Source: Myrica gale
Taxonomy: Eukaryota > Streptophyta > Magnoliopsida > Fagales > Myricaceae
Reading direction: 5' to 3'
NCBI GenBank assembly: GCA_963930655.1
Contig: OZ005617.1
Span: forward strand, 15,032,068 to 15,096,067
Length of the DNA: 64,000 nucleotides
Below the pieces are notes generated by a model. The model was not told the DNA's origin. It saw nothing but the letters and a program-made list of their open reading frames with translations, and did no database searches. A program made the translations under genes and the position numbers. Positions 1-11,669 of the stretch are shown here, piece by piece; position 1 is the stretch's first letter, and every line of letters starts with the position of its first letter.

Positions 1-584
1 CCCCATCCTTAAAAACAAGGATGTCTAGCCTTCACCTCTAAACCCCGTCATACTCTCAGGCTTGTGATAATACTAATTGTCATAGGCTGATGAGTAACGT
101 GGAGCATTGCGAGTGTAACTTAAAGCTACTAATTGGCTTAGGAAAAGAAGAACTTTGCTAATTAGGAGTTATGTACTGTAATTCTTACTTAATGCCTTTT
201 AAATCTCTCTCTTAAGGCGTTTTGGTTTCTACTATCTAGCAGTAAAACTTATTGACGCAGCCATAAATAATTAATTTGTGCTCCTTGAATATTATATATT
301 TAGCCTAACCGTTAAAGTGACATTTAAATAGTATGGGATTCCATACAAGACTGATGAAGTTAGATACATGTTAGTGTACACAACTTCTGTAACTTTTCCT
401 GTGCTTTTTCCCCCCCTTTTGAAGAGACCTTACGTCTCCAATTGGAGTATTCTCCGAATTACTAAATTTCGGAACATTGCAATTTTCAACTATTAAAATT
501 GTGTAATGTGCACTGCTGGTTAAGATCTTGTTAATATATTCTCTGTAAAAAATAAAAAAAATAATAAACTGGTATAATATTAAT
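1..584. other. Intergenic, nothing recognised
   Basis: AT-rich sequence without a convincing reading frame on either strand, RNA gene or repeat boundary. It could be the distal 3' flank of a gene outside the window, but no splice sites or coding segment support that. Confidence 0.5.
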
Positions 585-731
585 GGTTAGATCTTAAAAG
601 ATGGTATGTATTTTCTGTTAGGACCGAAGCATTAAGATCGAAAAGCTTCCCGCTCTTCACTTGCTCTAAAGTTTGTCATGAGTAGTTAGATCTTAAAAGA
701 TGGTCTGTATTTTCTGTTAGGCTCTAGAGTC
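585..731. repeat. Short tandem duplication at the Ty3 insertion site
   Basis: A block beginning GTTAGATCTTAAAAGATGGT occurs at 585 and again at 685. Both copies continue through a TGTATTTTCTGTTAGG segment. The first copy runs on to GCTCTAAAGTTTGTCATGAG near 663-682. In the second, the matching CTCTAGAGTC is where the Ty3 element inserted, and TGTCATGAG resumes at 5965. The retroelement therefore landed inside the second unit of a pre-existing ~100-bp tandem repeat; the second unit also lacks part of the middle of the first. Confidence 0.7.
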
Positions 732-1119
732 TGTCACGGGACCATGCGAAGGGAAAGGAGAAAAAGGGGATTCGGGGAGTTTCAGATCTGGAGAGTTCTG
801 GAGTTTACGTGATTTGTCGTTGACTAGCTTATCTTGGTCGACATAGGCCAATCGGCTGGGTTTACTTGCTTATTTCTGTCTTTGCGTTAAATGCCCAGTG
901 GGCTAGTTTGTAGTTTACGTTTGGTCCATTTCGGGGCCCAGCTGCCTAGTTGTAAAAGAGTCTCTGTTACGTAATGAAAAGTATGAAAAATTCAGCTGTT
1001 AAGCTAAAGGAGGCTGACCACCTCGAATCCAGTCTCAACATTCCATTTTCTTTCGTGCCAAATAAACACTGTTACATCCATTTACAATATTAACCTCAAC
1101 ATCAACAAAACCTATTACA
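732..1119 (+). repeat. 5' LTR of the Ty3 chromovirus
   Basis: Starts TGTCACGGGACC and ends CCTATTACA (TG...CA). It is 388 bp, short for a chromovirus. It matches 5571-5959 along its whole length. Confidence 0.95.
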
Positions 1120-1121
1120 TT

Positions 1122-1132
1122 TGGTATCAGAG
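1122..1132 (+). other. Primer-binding site, initiator-Met tRNA type
   Basis: TGGTATCAGAG begins two bases after the 5' LTR and complements the 3' end of plant initiator tRNA-Met, the usual primer for plant LTR elements. Confidence 0.9.
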
Positions 1133-1143
1133 GGTCGATCCTC

Positions 1144-4100
1144 ATGACTCACGCTGCTAGAATCACTCAGTTGGAAGACACTATAATGCGATGAAAACCT
1201 AGCAAGATAGCCATCAAAATTTGCTAGAAACCATGTCTCAACAGCTGGTTCAAATTGCAGAAAACATGAAGACTCTGTCCATATCAAGGGCAAGCGACAG
1301 GAGGATCCAGGTGGCTCAGGAGTACCAGGCGGATCTAGAGGAGGATCTGGAGGTCTTGGTGGTGCATCTGGAGGAGGTCCAGTAGGTGGTGAGGGAGGTC
1401 CACCTCCTGCAAATCTGGAAGGACAATCTAGCAACTATGGATTTCCACAGTGTAAGCCCCTTATGTTAGAATTTCCAAGATTTGATGGTGATAACCCTAC
1501 TGCTTGGATTTATAAAGCCAATCAGTTTTATAATTACTATCAAACACCTGTTGGGCAAAAGATTTTGTTGGCTTCTTTTCATATGGAAGATGATGCATTA
1601 GTATGGTTTCAAGATTCCGAAGAAGCTGGGGTTTTCACTAGCTGAGAGGCTTTTACTAAAGCCTTGTATACCCATTTTGGACCTATGGTTTATGATGATC
1701 CTATGGAGGCCTTGCATAGGCTGAGGCAAACAACCACTGTTACTGAGTATGAGACCCAGTTTGAGGTGCTATCTAATAGGATACGGGGGCTGTCTGAACC
1801 TAATAGGTTGAGTTGTTTCATCAGTGGTTTGAGGGATGAGATTCGGTTTCAAGTGAAGCTCTTGAACCCCTCCACCCTTAACTCAGCTTTTGGTTTAGCT
1901 AAGATTCAGGAGGAAAGTGTGGCTATCATCAAGAGGAACCTTAGATCTGGGATTGTGGATGCAGGAAGGAACCAAGGCCCAATTGTAAGCAAGAATTATA
2001 ACTCGAGAGGGGGGAGTTCATTTAAGGGTTCTACAGACTCCAACAAACCTAGATTCCCTATTCAAAGGTTATCTCCTGCACAAATGAAAGAAAGAAGAGA
2101 CAAGGGTCTTTGTTACAATTGTGACGAGAAATGGAACTTACAACATCAGTGCACTGGGAAGAGAATTTATATGATGGAGGAAGCTGAATGGGTATCAGAA
2201 GAGGAAGAAGAGGAAGAAGAAGAAGTTAAGAACTCTTCTGGAATTGAAGAATTAGAACACAATGTACCAAAAATATCTCTACATGCTATTTCAGGCACTC
2301 CTAAATTGAGTACTATGAGGTTGGTTGGGAAGATAGGGGTGAACAAGGTGGTGATTTTGGTGGACACGGGAAGCACTCATAATTTCCTAGATCCTGTTAT
2401 GGCTAAGAAAAACAACTTAAAAGTTACCAAGTATAACAGACAACGGGTGAGAGGCTAATGGTGACACCATGATGGCTGATGGGGGATGCGAAAAGGTGGT
2501 TGTTAGAATGCAGGGCTACAATTATGAAGCTAACTTTTATTTGCTACCTTTAGGGGGTTGTGATGTAGTGTTGGGGGTTAGTTGGTTGAGCACTTTAGGA
2601 CCCATTTTGTGGGATTTTCTTAAGCTGACTATGTCCTTTGACTACAAGGACAGGGCAATTTTAATGCATGGTTTACAACCTATGGAATGGTCTATGATGG
2701 AAGGACAAAATTTCGATGTCCATGCAGAGGTAGAAAGGCAAGGAGTGGTTTTACATGCTATGTAATCGGTGGCTGTACAAACTGAGGCAGATTTAGAACC
2801 TCATGTGAAGGGGGGTGTTACAACAATTTGAAGATGTGTTTGCAGAGCCGTGTGGGTTGCCTCCCATTAGAAGCCATGATCATCAAATTATCCTCAAAGA
2901 AGGGACCCTACCATTGTGTGTACATCCTTATAGATATCCCTTCTATCAAAAGGGGAAAATTGAGAAGATTGTTCGGGAATTGTTAGAGTTGGGAGCTATC
3001 AGACCGAGTCAATCCCCCTTATCCTCTCTAGTTTTGTTGGTTACGAAGGCAGATGAGAGCTGGAAAATGTGTGCAGATTACCGGGCTCTCAATCAAGGAT
3101 AAATATCTTATTCCAGTTGTGGATGAATTAAAGGATGAGCTACATAGAGCTTCCATTTTCTCCAAATTGGATCTTAGATCCGGGTATCATCAAATAAGGG
3201 TGAGGACTGAGGACGTGTCTAAAACTGCATTCAGGACTCATTAAGGTCATTACGAATTCTTGGTAATGCCTTTTGGGCTTACCAATGCCCCTTCTACATT
3301 TCAGGGTCTTATGAATGACATTTTCAGACCATTCTTACACAAGTTTGTCCTAGTGTTTTTTGATTACATCTTAGTGTACAGTAAAGACTTGCAAGAGCAC
3401 CTGTTACACCTCAAAAGGTTCTGAATATGCTGACAGTGAAATCGACTACCTTGGACACTTAATTTCTGCACAAGGGGTGAGGGCTGATCCAGAAAAGATT
3501 GTAGCAATGCTAGACTGGCCTATTCCCAAGAATTTGAAGGCTCTAAGAGGGTTCTTAGGGCTCACGAGCTACTATAGGAAGTTCATTCAAGGATATGGGG
3601 AAATTGATGCTCCCCTAACCCAACTATTGAAGAAAAACTCCTTCAGTTGGACTGAGGAGACCACTCAAGCCTTCCTTAGACTCAAAAAGGATGTTACAAA
3701 ACCACCAGTTCTTGCCTTACCTGATTTTACTAAGACATTCATGATTGAGTGTGATGCGTGTGGCGTAGGGGTAGGAGAGGTGTTGATGCAGCAAGACAGA
3801 CCTTTTGCTTACTTTAGCCAAGCTCTTAAAGGCAGATTATTACATCTCTCAACCTATTAGAAAGAGCTATATGCTCTAGTATGTGCAGTACAGAAATGAC
3901 AGCCCTATTTGGTGGGACAGACATTTAAAATTAAAACTGATCAGCAGAGTTTGAAGTTTTTGCTGAAACAAAAGGTGGGCACACCAGCCCAACAGAAGTG
4001 GCTGACTAAATTGTTAGGTTATGACTTCACAATTGAGTACAAACAGGGCAAAGAGAACCGTGTGCCAGATGCCCTTTCACGAAGGGATGAGGCAGTAGAA

Positions 4101-5559
4101 GAGGGTGTTCTTGCAGCCATAACTTTTCCCCAACCAGTGTTGATTGAGGAGCTCAAACAAAGTTACGTGGGTGACCCTTTTGCCCAAATACTCATGTCTA
4201 AGGCACAACAGGGGAAAAATATTATGTTGAGGAATGACATCCTAGTAAGGAAGGGCAGAATCTGTGGGTAATTCCAAAGACTTGAAGCTACAACTTTTGG
4301 CTCATGTACACTCTAGCCTTAGAGCAAGACATTCGGGTTATCACAAAACTCTTCATCATGCTAGGGGTGATTTTTACTGGCCTGGGTTGAAGGCAGACAT
4401 CAAGGCTTTTGTGCGTGAGTGTGACATATGCCAAAGGAATAAATCTGAGAACCTAAAACCTGCAGGACTCCTTCAACCCCTACCAATTTCCGAAAGAGCT
4501 TGGGCTGTCATTTCCATGAATTTTATAGAAGGTCTCCCTATTTCTAATGGACATACTCTTATTTTGGTTGTGGTGGATAGACTAACTAAGTATGCCCATT
4601 TCCTGTCCATCTTTCATCCCTATACAGCTGTGACTATTGCCCAACAACTCACTAGTCATGTCCTCAAACTCCATGGCCTCCCACAGACCATTGTGTCAGA
4701 CCGAGATCTCATCTTCCTCAGTAATTTTTGGACTGAATTATTCCAACTGCAGGGAACTACCTTGGCTCACTCCTCAACTTATCACCCTCAGATTGACGGC
4801 CGAACAGAAGTGGTCAACAAATGTGTCGGCTAGTATCTGCGATGCTATTTTGGTGAAAAACCCAAATCCTGGTCTCTTTGGTTACCTATGACAAAATGGT
4901 GGTACAATACTTGTCTCCACTCATCCACCCACACTACACCATTTGAGGCCCTCTATGGCTACCCACCACCAAAACTAATCCATTACATCCCAAATACTAC
5001 CCAAAATGCAGCAGTAGCGTCACAACATAAATCCAGAGACCAAATCTTAGACACACTCCAGCATAATTTACAAGCAGCTCAAGAACGGTACACAACTCAG
5101 TACAACAAGCATCATATTGAGAGATATTTTGAGATTGGAGGCTGGGTGTACCTGCAGCTCCAACCTTACCGTCAAAAGACTTTGGCGGCTAGAAAAAGCT
5201 TGAAACTTTCACCACGGTTCTATGGTCCCTTCCAAATCGCAAGAAAAATTGGCCAGGTTGCTTACGAGCTCCACCTTCCAGCTGAGGCCCGAATCCATCT
5301 GGTGTTCCATGTCTCCTGCCTCAAGCGCAAGCTGGGATCACACGTTGTTCCTCTACCCACCTTGCCACCAGTTGATGCCGAAGGTGCTGTTCAAGCAGAG
5401 CCTGAACGCATTTTGGAGAGACGATTCCGTCGGTCGGGAGATCACGCCGTTACAGAGGTCTTGGTCAAATGGAAGGGTGCTATTGAAGAGGATTCCACTT
5501 GGGTGTCGTATTGGCATTTACGGGAGGAATATCCCCACCTTGTGGGCAAGGTTTTCTAA
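1144..5559 (+). pseudogene. gag-pol of the Ty3 chromovirus, broken
   Basis: The likely gag start is ATG 1144, with a stop after 16 codons (1192). The gag domain (LEFPRFDGDNPTAWI from 1466) is cut by a Trp-to-TGA nonsense at 1643-1645 and then resumes in the same frame. Next come a CCHC-type knuckle (CYNCDEKWNLQHQC, ~2112-2153), protease DTGSTHNF (~2363-2386), RT, RNase H, an integrase with HHCC and DDE regions, and a chromodomain (EVLVKWKGAIEEDSTW, ~5455-5503). Frameshifts lie near 2450, 2810 and 3090, with a short deletion near 3420. The RT box reads FFDY instead of F/Y-x-D-D (Tyr codon 3365-3367). The first integrase Asp is Asn (SMNF, codon 4519-4521). No active polymerase or integrase could be made even if the frames were read through. 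Confidence 0.93.
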
Positions 5560-5570
5560 AGGGAAAGGAA
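5558..5570 (+). other. Polypurine tract
   Basis: AAAGGGAAAGGAA abuts the TG of the 3' LTR and would prime plus-strand synthesis in the Ty3 element. It overlaps the final codons of the chromodomain frame. Confidence 0.85.
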
Positions 5571-5959
5571 TGTCACGGGACCATGCGAAGGGAAAGGAGA
5601 AAAAGGGGATTCGGGGAATTTCAGATCTGGAGAGTTTTGGAGTTTACGTGATTTGTCGTTGACTAGCTTATCTTGGTCAACATGGGCCAATGGGATGGGT
5701 TTACTTGCTTATTTATGTTTTTGCATTAAATGCCCAGTGGGCTAATTTGTAGTTTATGTTTGGTCCATTTCAGGACCTAGCTGCCTAGTTGTATAAGAGT
5801 CCCTATTACGTAATGAAAAAGTATGAAAAATTCAGCTGTTAAGCTAAAGGAGGCTGACTACCTCGAATCCAGTCTCAACATTCCATTTTCTTTCGTGCCA
5901 AACAAAAACTGTTACATCCATTTACAATATTAACCTCAACATCAACAAAACCCATTACA
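5571..5959 (+). repeat. 3' LTR of the Ty3 chromovirus
   Basis: 389 bp, TGTCACGGGACC to CCCATTACA, followed directly by the TSD GAGTC. It carries one extra A relative to the 5' LTR. Confidence 0.95.
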
Positions 5960-6086
5960 GAGTCTGTCATGAGTGGAGTACGAGACTAGCACATAGTTTT
6001 CTTCATTACCTAAAAAACACGAGAAACTCATGTGCTACTCTCTCCTCTGGGCTCTGGCATACGACACCGTCGGTCCCGGTTGTTTG

Positions 6087-6390
6087 GGACTTTGAGCTCA
6101 GTTGTCTGCTTGGGACTCGAGTTGGGTTCCTATATCTTAGGTCATAGAGTCAGACCAATGGATACTTAAATGGGTTGAGCCTATCATATGTTTGATGGTG
6201 AAAATTTTGGGTATTGGGGTTTGAGAAATATTATAAAGTAAAGATATGTTATGGGGGTTGGTGAAAAAATGAATAAAGAGAAGATTTTTAATAAATAATA
6301 TAATAATAAAAAATTATGTGGTGAATTTTTTATTATTAAACCTAAATTTTTGGGCCCAACTTATTGGGAACTCAAACATACCCGCAGTAC
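6087..6390. mobile_element. Decayed MITE related to the window's TTA/TAA family
   Basis: Weak inverted ends: GGTTGTTTGGGACTTTGAGC at the left, and GGGAACTCAAACATACC at the right. The interior has the family-like phrases AAAATTTTGGGTATTGGGG and GGTTGGTGAAAAAATGAA, seen in clearer copies at 22757, 56142 and 62621. No clean TSD is visible, so the boundaries are approximate. Confidence 0.4.
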
Positions 6391-8833
6391 CTTCAAAGTT
6401 CTTTATTGCCTAGAAAAAAGAATTTAGATCCTTCTCACCGCCATTTTACCATGCCCTTATACTAATCTGTTAATGACAATGTAAGGGACCATGCTTTCCA
6501 CCAACACCCAAAGTTCATCGCCTTTGGCGTTTAGACTTTTAGGATAGCTTAAATTCGTAGTTGAAGTCTGTTCTATTTAAAAGAATTTCTAATATGTTAT
6601 TTTGCTTATGGAAAAAAGAAAATTGATTCTTAGCAAAGATATTAGTTATGTTCGATTTGTTGTCTTTTTTTTTTTGTCCTTTTTGGGGTAGAACAATGGG
6701 CGGTGAATCTGATCCATTAAAGTACTTTTTTTTAACGTGTTCCCCAAGTTTTCATGGACCTTAAACTCTCTTTCTTCGAACGTGTGCTGACAGGCTAAAT
6801 GTCCGTGCTTCCTTGAAGGGCAAGCTTTCATTGAAGGTCTCTAAAGACAATTCCGATCTTCACATCTGGGAGTTAAAAATGTACTATGGAAGTGGAAAAA
6901 TTCAGGACCATTTGTCTAAAATGTCATTTTTGAAAGAAAAACAAAGAAAGTACGGCATGAAGCTTTGTTAGGCTTTGTGCTATGAAGAGTCATTGGAGGA
7001 ACTGAGAGAAGCACAAGAGGTTAGCACTACCTTTCGTTCTTTTTCTTAATCATACCAATACACTTCCCCCAAACCCAAGCAATTGCCAATTGCATCAACT
7101 CCACCACCATTGCTAGTTGATACCCAAACCTCTTACAAAATGTTGTCACGCAAAAGACTGTCCGATCCAAAATCTCTTTTGACTGCAGCAGCTTCGGTTG
7201 CCTCCACGGCAATGCTTTTTAGAAGCGTTGGCAATGACTTCATTCCCCACGAAGTCCGAATCTACTTCTCCTCCAGCTTCCATAAATTTTCCAGAAAATT
7301 CTATTCAAAAATGACCATCGTCATTGATGAATTTCAAGGGCATTCGACAAATGAGGTGTTTGCGGCTGTTGATGCCTATTTGGGCACTAAGGTGACCCCA
7401 GATGTCAAAAGAATTAAAGTTAGCAAATGCGAGGAAGACAAGAGACTAGCTGCACCGTTGATAGGGATGAAGAGATAGTTGATGTTTACGAAGATGTGCA
7501 AGTAAGCTGGATATTGGTTTGTACAGAGGTTGAATCATCTGGTAGTAGAAGTCGTGTTGATCCAAATGCATATCTTCGTTCCGAAACAAGATTCTATGAG
7601 CTAACCTTTTACCAGAAACATGGAGAAAAGGTGTTGAATTCATAATTGCCATACATTTTGGAGAGAGCAAAGGGCCATTAAAGAAGAAAGCAGGGGTATA
7701 AAGCTTCACACAGCTGATAATTATAGCGGCTGGGACTCAAACCCGATTAATCTTGATCACCCGATGAACTTCACGACCCTTGCCACGGATACGGAGCTTA
7801 AGGAGGAATTGATGAATGACTTGGACAGATTTGTATACGGGAAGGAACTTTATAGAAGAACTGGGAAAGCTTGGAAACGTGGGTACTTGTTATATGGCCC
7901 TCCTGGCACTGGCAAGTCGAGCTTGATAGCAGCCATGGCTAATCACCTGAACTATGACATCTACGACTTGGATCTAACAGCTGTCCAGTCTAATTCCGAC
8001 TTAAGGTCATTGTTGCTTGGCATATCGAGTCGATCTATTCTGGTGGTCGAGGATATTGATTGCTCTCTGAAGCTGCCGAACAGAGAATCAGAGAACGAAT
8101 CAGAAAATAATCATAGAAATCAGGTCAGTGTGGTTTTATCCTATTACATATAAGCATATTTCATCCAAAGTTTCCTGTTCAAATTTTCTTGACAATCAAA
8201 TAGAACAGGACCTTCATTTTACTTCTAATTGATACATTGTCATGAAAAATACAAGTGTTGAAAATGCTTGTTTTATCATTTCATAGTCCCTGTTTATCCT
8301 CTTGGCTCTTGACATTCTTTCTGGACCAACTAACTCTGGAGCCCTTTGCTCTACTTTCTTCTTATCATCCTCCGGTCATATCTTCTTGTCTTTACACCTT
8401 GTCCAGCTCATCAATAGGTCTGCTGTTTCGTCGTGTCTTTGTCTTCTCCTTGACTTCCATACGCACCTTACATTTTTCATGCCCATTAGTTGCTAAAGGA
8501 AAGACATACATAGAGCAATGCAACGTGGAGCTAAATGTTTGAAGAAAATATCTATTTGACTTCTTTTTTTTTCTGAAAGCATACTCAATATATAACTTAA
8601 AAGAAAACAGAGTTCACATCACAACTAACAATACTGAACGGAATACAAGACAAATCAACAAATCCAGTAACTAAGGAATGAGCAGCCCAATGCGCCAAAA
8701 GGTGAGCCTGTTGGTTGAGTCTTCTAGGGACCCAGTGTAAAGACCAAGCAACCTGAGCTTTAAAAGCCTGGCGTAGGGACAAGATCCAGGCTTCAATTTT
8801 CCAGCAAGGGGAACTATGGGGAGAACCTACATT

Positions 8834-10050
8834 AAGGCTGTGCATCGGCAGTGTCCCTAAAACCCAACCGCCCCCGGCGTCGGTTATACGGGTGACCTTG
8901 GCTGGTTAACCGGCCAAGGTCTCCTGCGCGCGCACTGTGAGCAAGGTGCCTTGCCTGGGCACAAGGCCCCGCGCACGACCTTGTGTAAACTATTGGCCAT
9001 GCCGCACGTTGTGTAAGTTTTTGGTCATGCCGCTCATTGTTTAAACTATTTTGCTTTTGCTTCTCTTGCTTACCTGTGATATTGATGTCTTCACTGCAGT
9101 TCAAGTACGCAAACTTCTCCAATTCAAAGTATACAAGGACTGGCAAAGCTGTTTTGAACTTCCAATTGATCAATTAGCAGGCTGATTTCTCCTTTGTAGT
9201 ATTTTCAGGCGGTTTGTTAAACGTATATCCTTTGCTCTCATCTTGTTCTTAGGCTTCATAAATATGTTGCTATAGAGTGTGCTGAAAAGAAAAAAGAAAA
9301 AAAGAACATGTGATGTTTAAAGTCCTTATGGGTCTTTTACTGCATTTCTTTCTGTCCCGATTAAACAATTTTTCGTTTCTTCAATCATAATGAGTAAGTA
9401 CGTTATTGGAATATTGCAGCCTAAATTGATTGCAGTTTCGAATTTCATATCATTTGAGAATCCAAAAGCACCTCTATATCCCGTCTTGCTCATGGGAAGT
9501 CATGGAATGAAGTAAGTTCACCCAAACTAAAAGATCCCTGTACAATCTTCTGAAGATATTGGATATATTAATTCCGATCGACATCTAAGCATTATGTTAG
9601 TAGAATATTAGATTGATCCTTTGTTAATAAGACATCAGGTTTGACAATAAGATGATGCTCATCCAACTCCCCTCCCCTCACCTCCCTCTCCCTCTTTCAC
9701 TTTTCACCCCCCTCTCTCTCTCCCTCTCTCTCACGTCTCTCTCTCTCCCCAACACCTCTGTTTCTCTTCTCTCTCATCCTCCTCTCTCTCTCTCCGTCTC
9801 TCTCCCTGCTCTTTTCTCTATCTCTCTCCCCTGCACCTCTCTCTTCTCCTTCTATCTCCCTAGCTTATATTTTGTAAAAAAAAATTACGGTGGTGGCGGT
9901 GAACCGCCCAGCGGTGGGCAGTTTCACTGCCACTGCCATTTTCACCTCTAATAGGTGAAAATGACAACCATTACCGCCCCCGTTACTAAGTGGGGACCGG
10001 TACTGGTGCCAGTTAACCTGCCCACCGCCGGTACCGATGAACAACCCTAG
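8834..10050. mobile_element. hAT-like non-autonomous element nested in the LINE
   Basis: Ends are AAGGCTGTGCATCGG and CCGATGAACAACCCTAG (imperfect terminal inverted repeats). They are flanked by 8-bp duplications CCTACATT (8826-8833) and CCTACATC (10051-10058), the hAT signature. The LINE frame resumes on both sides. The interior has no transposase. It carries a GC-rich left arm, a ~190-bp CT-rich tract (9660-9850) and a short GGCGGTGAACCGCC palindrome-like stretch near the right end. Confidence 0.85.
9660..9850. repeat. CT-rich low-complexity tract
   Basis: About 190 bp of interrupted (CT)n with CCCT variants inside the hAT element at 8834-10050. The apparent Leu/Ser/Pro frame over it is a composition artefact. 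Confidence 0.85.
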
Positions 10051-11669
10051 CCTACATCCAGAGCAAGGAGTTTAGAATATGTCTCGAAAATAACATTAGA
10101 CCAGTTCTTCAACAAGGCCAGTTCAACAGCACGTACACATGCGAAAGTTTCACCTACGAGAGGGTCCATAGCTTGAATTCGCTTTGTGTACACCGTACAG
10201 AGGGAGCTAGAGAAATCTCTACAAGAGACAACTATGTACGATCTTGAACGACGTATAGCCACGTCGAAATTGATTTTTAAAAATCCTGGCTTCGGAGGAA
10301 CCCAAGAATCTGCAAAATCCAGACGAACATCAAACCAAGCTAAGAAATGTTCATGATACCGAGACAGAGAAAGAGAGAGATCACTTATATTAGTAAGCCT
10401 TCCTTCATGTAAAGCTTTGTTACGATTCTCCCATAAAACATCCATAACCAAAGCTGCATTAAGCATGAAACCATCAAAAGCGCTGGGGCGAATTCCTAGA
10501 GTAGACTCGGCATTGAGTAAAAAGAGAATCCAAGCGGTAGGGGAGTCACCAGGAGATAGAGAAATGTCTGAAGACCAAGAAGATAAAGCCCATAACTGAC
10601 GGGCAATGGAGCAGTCCTGGAAGACATGAAGAATAGTTTCCGCTTGAGTAGAGCAATGGATACAACACATTAGGATTGAGCTCATCATTAATCAAACGAA
10701 AGGGGGGAGCACGAACTGGTAAAGCTGCGCTTGCCACTTTCCACAAAATAAGTCTAAGCCGATCTTGGAGACGTAATTTCCATAATTTGGACCAATCATG
10801 TTCGGACAGCAAAAAACTAGGAGAACTACGTGCTTGTTTGATTTCATTTTTTCCAATTTTAATATGGAAAAGCAAAAAAACATTAGACGCAACAAGTTCC
10901 AAATTGCTCTTATTCGCTCAGAACTTTTCCTAAGGATGTTTGGTCTGGGTCATCAGGCTCCAGAAAACGTGACTTTTCCCCTAGAACTAATTTGATTAAT
11001 CAGAGTTTTTGTGTAATGATCATTATTTAGTGCATCAACCCAACATAGGTAGCGTTATCTAATATCTTTTGCTATTATTTCATGCAGGCCGTGACACTTT
11101 CAGGACTCCTCAACTTCATAGATGGTCTTTGGTCATGCTGTGGCCAAGAACGAATCATTGTTTTCACAACCAACCACAAAGATAGGCTAGACCCTGCTTT
11201 GTTGAGGCCAGGTCGTATGGACATGCACATTCACATGTCATATTGCACCGTTTCTGCATTTAAGCAGTTAGCCATCAACTATCATAGAATTTCTCACCAT
11301 CAAATCTTTGGAGAAATTGAAGGGCTAATATCGGAGGTTAAAGTGACCCCTGCAGAAGTTGCAGGAGAGCTAATGAAGAGCATAGATGCTGATATTTCCT
11401 TTCAAGGCCTCATTAAGTTCCTTCAGGACAAGAAAATTCAGCATGAAAAGGCTGGAACTGACAAGGAAGTCTAAGGAGAACAAGAAAAAAGGAACGGACA
11501 AGCAAGATGGTGATGCAGAAAACGTAAAATTAGCTCGAAGATGATGACGAACAGATAAAGGAAAGTTTTAGGAAGACTTAAAACGGCTTCTGAAAGGCAA
11601 CTGTCTTTTGCTATCTCATCCCTACTTCTTCCTCTCTCACATGTATTATAAAAACAGATGATAGACAAG

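Larger units (their letters stand above)
732..5959 (+). mobile_element. Ty3/gypsy chromovirus LTR retrotransposon, full length but decayed
   Basis: Complete element with 5' LTR, primer site, gag-pol, polypurine tract and 3' LTR. The perfect 5-bp TSD GAGTC is at 727-731 and 5960-5964. Domain order is gag, CCHC knuckle, aspartic protease, RT, RNase H, integrase and C-terminal chromodomain, which is the order of the chromovirus branch of Ty3 elements. By hand count the two LTRs differ at about 21 positions plus one 1-bp indel over ~388 bp (roughly 5%). Most differences are G/A or C/T, as expected from methylcytosine decay. The body has many stops and frameshifts, so it is not autonomous. Confidence 0.95.
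8565..10850 (-). mobile_element. 5'-truncated L1-type LINE in the copy A intron, split by an hAT
   Basis: Minus-strand frames encode a zf-RVT region (WSKLWKLRLQDRLRLILWK, ~10790-10730, and HCSTQAETILHVFQDC) and an RNase H-like end (GFLKINFDVAIRRSRS; WSLHWVPRRLNQQAHLLAHWAAHS at ~8740-8670). The T-run at 8561-8570 is the poly(A) tail read from the other strand. Paralogous copy B has continuous intron sequence at the equivalent place (~17535-17545), which fixes both ends to within about 10 bp. Without the 1217-bp hAT the LINE is about 1.07 kb. Several frameshifts make it non-coding. Confidence 0.85.
7140..11474 (+). pseudogene. BCS1/AATP1-like AAA-ATPase, copy A
   Basis: The family comprises plant AAA-ATPases related to mitochondrial BCS1 (HSR4/OM66/AATP1 type), with an N-terminal membrane segment, an AAA-associated domain and one AAA module. 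The start ATG 7140 gives MLSRKRLSDPK, then a hydrophobic stretch (LLTAAASVASTAMLF) and NDFIPHEV. Exon 1 ends at CAG 8123 before GTCAGT; exon 2 starts 11088 after CATGCAG and stops at TAA 11472-11474. Walker A GPPGTGKS (~7902-7925), Walker B ILVVEDIDC (~8038-8064) and TTNHKDRLDPALLRPGRMD are intact. Exon 1 has three lesions relative to copy B: a 1-bp deletion near 7452, a TAC-to-TAA nonsense at ~7643, and a 2-bp deletion near 7671. A sequencing error could explain one, hardly all three. Its intron holds a LINE with a nested hAT. A truncated product from an internal start such as M7764 cannot be excluded. Confidence 0.85.

Noticed and set aside
1102..1434. Minus-strand Pro-rich frame
   Set aside because: Antisense of the Gly-rich gag leader of the Ty3 element; composition artefact.
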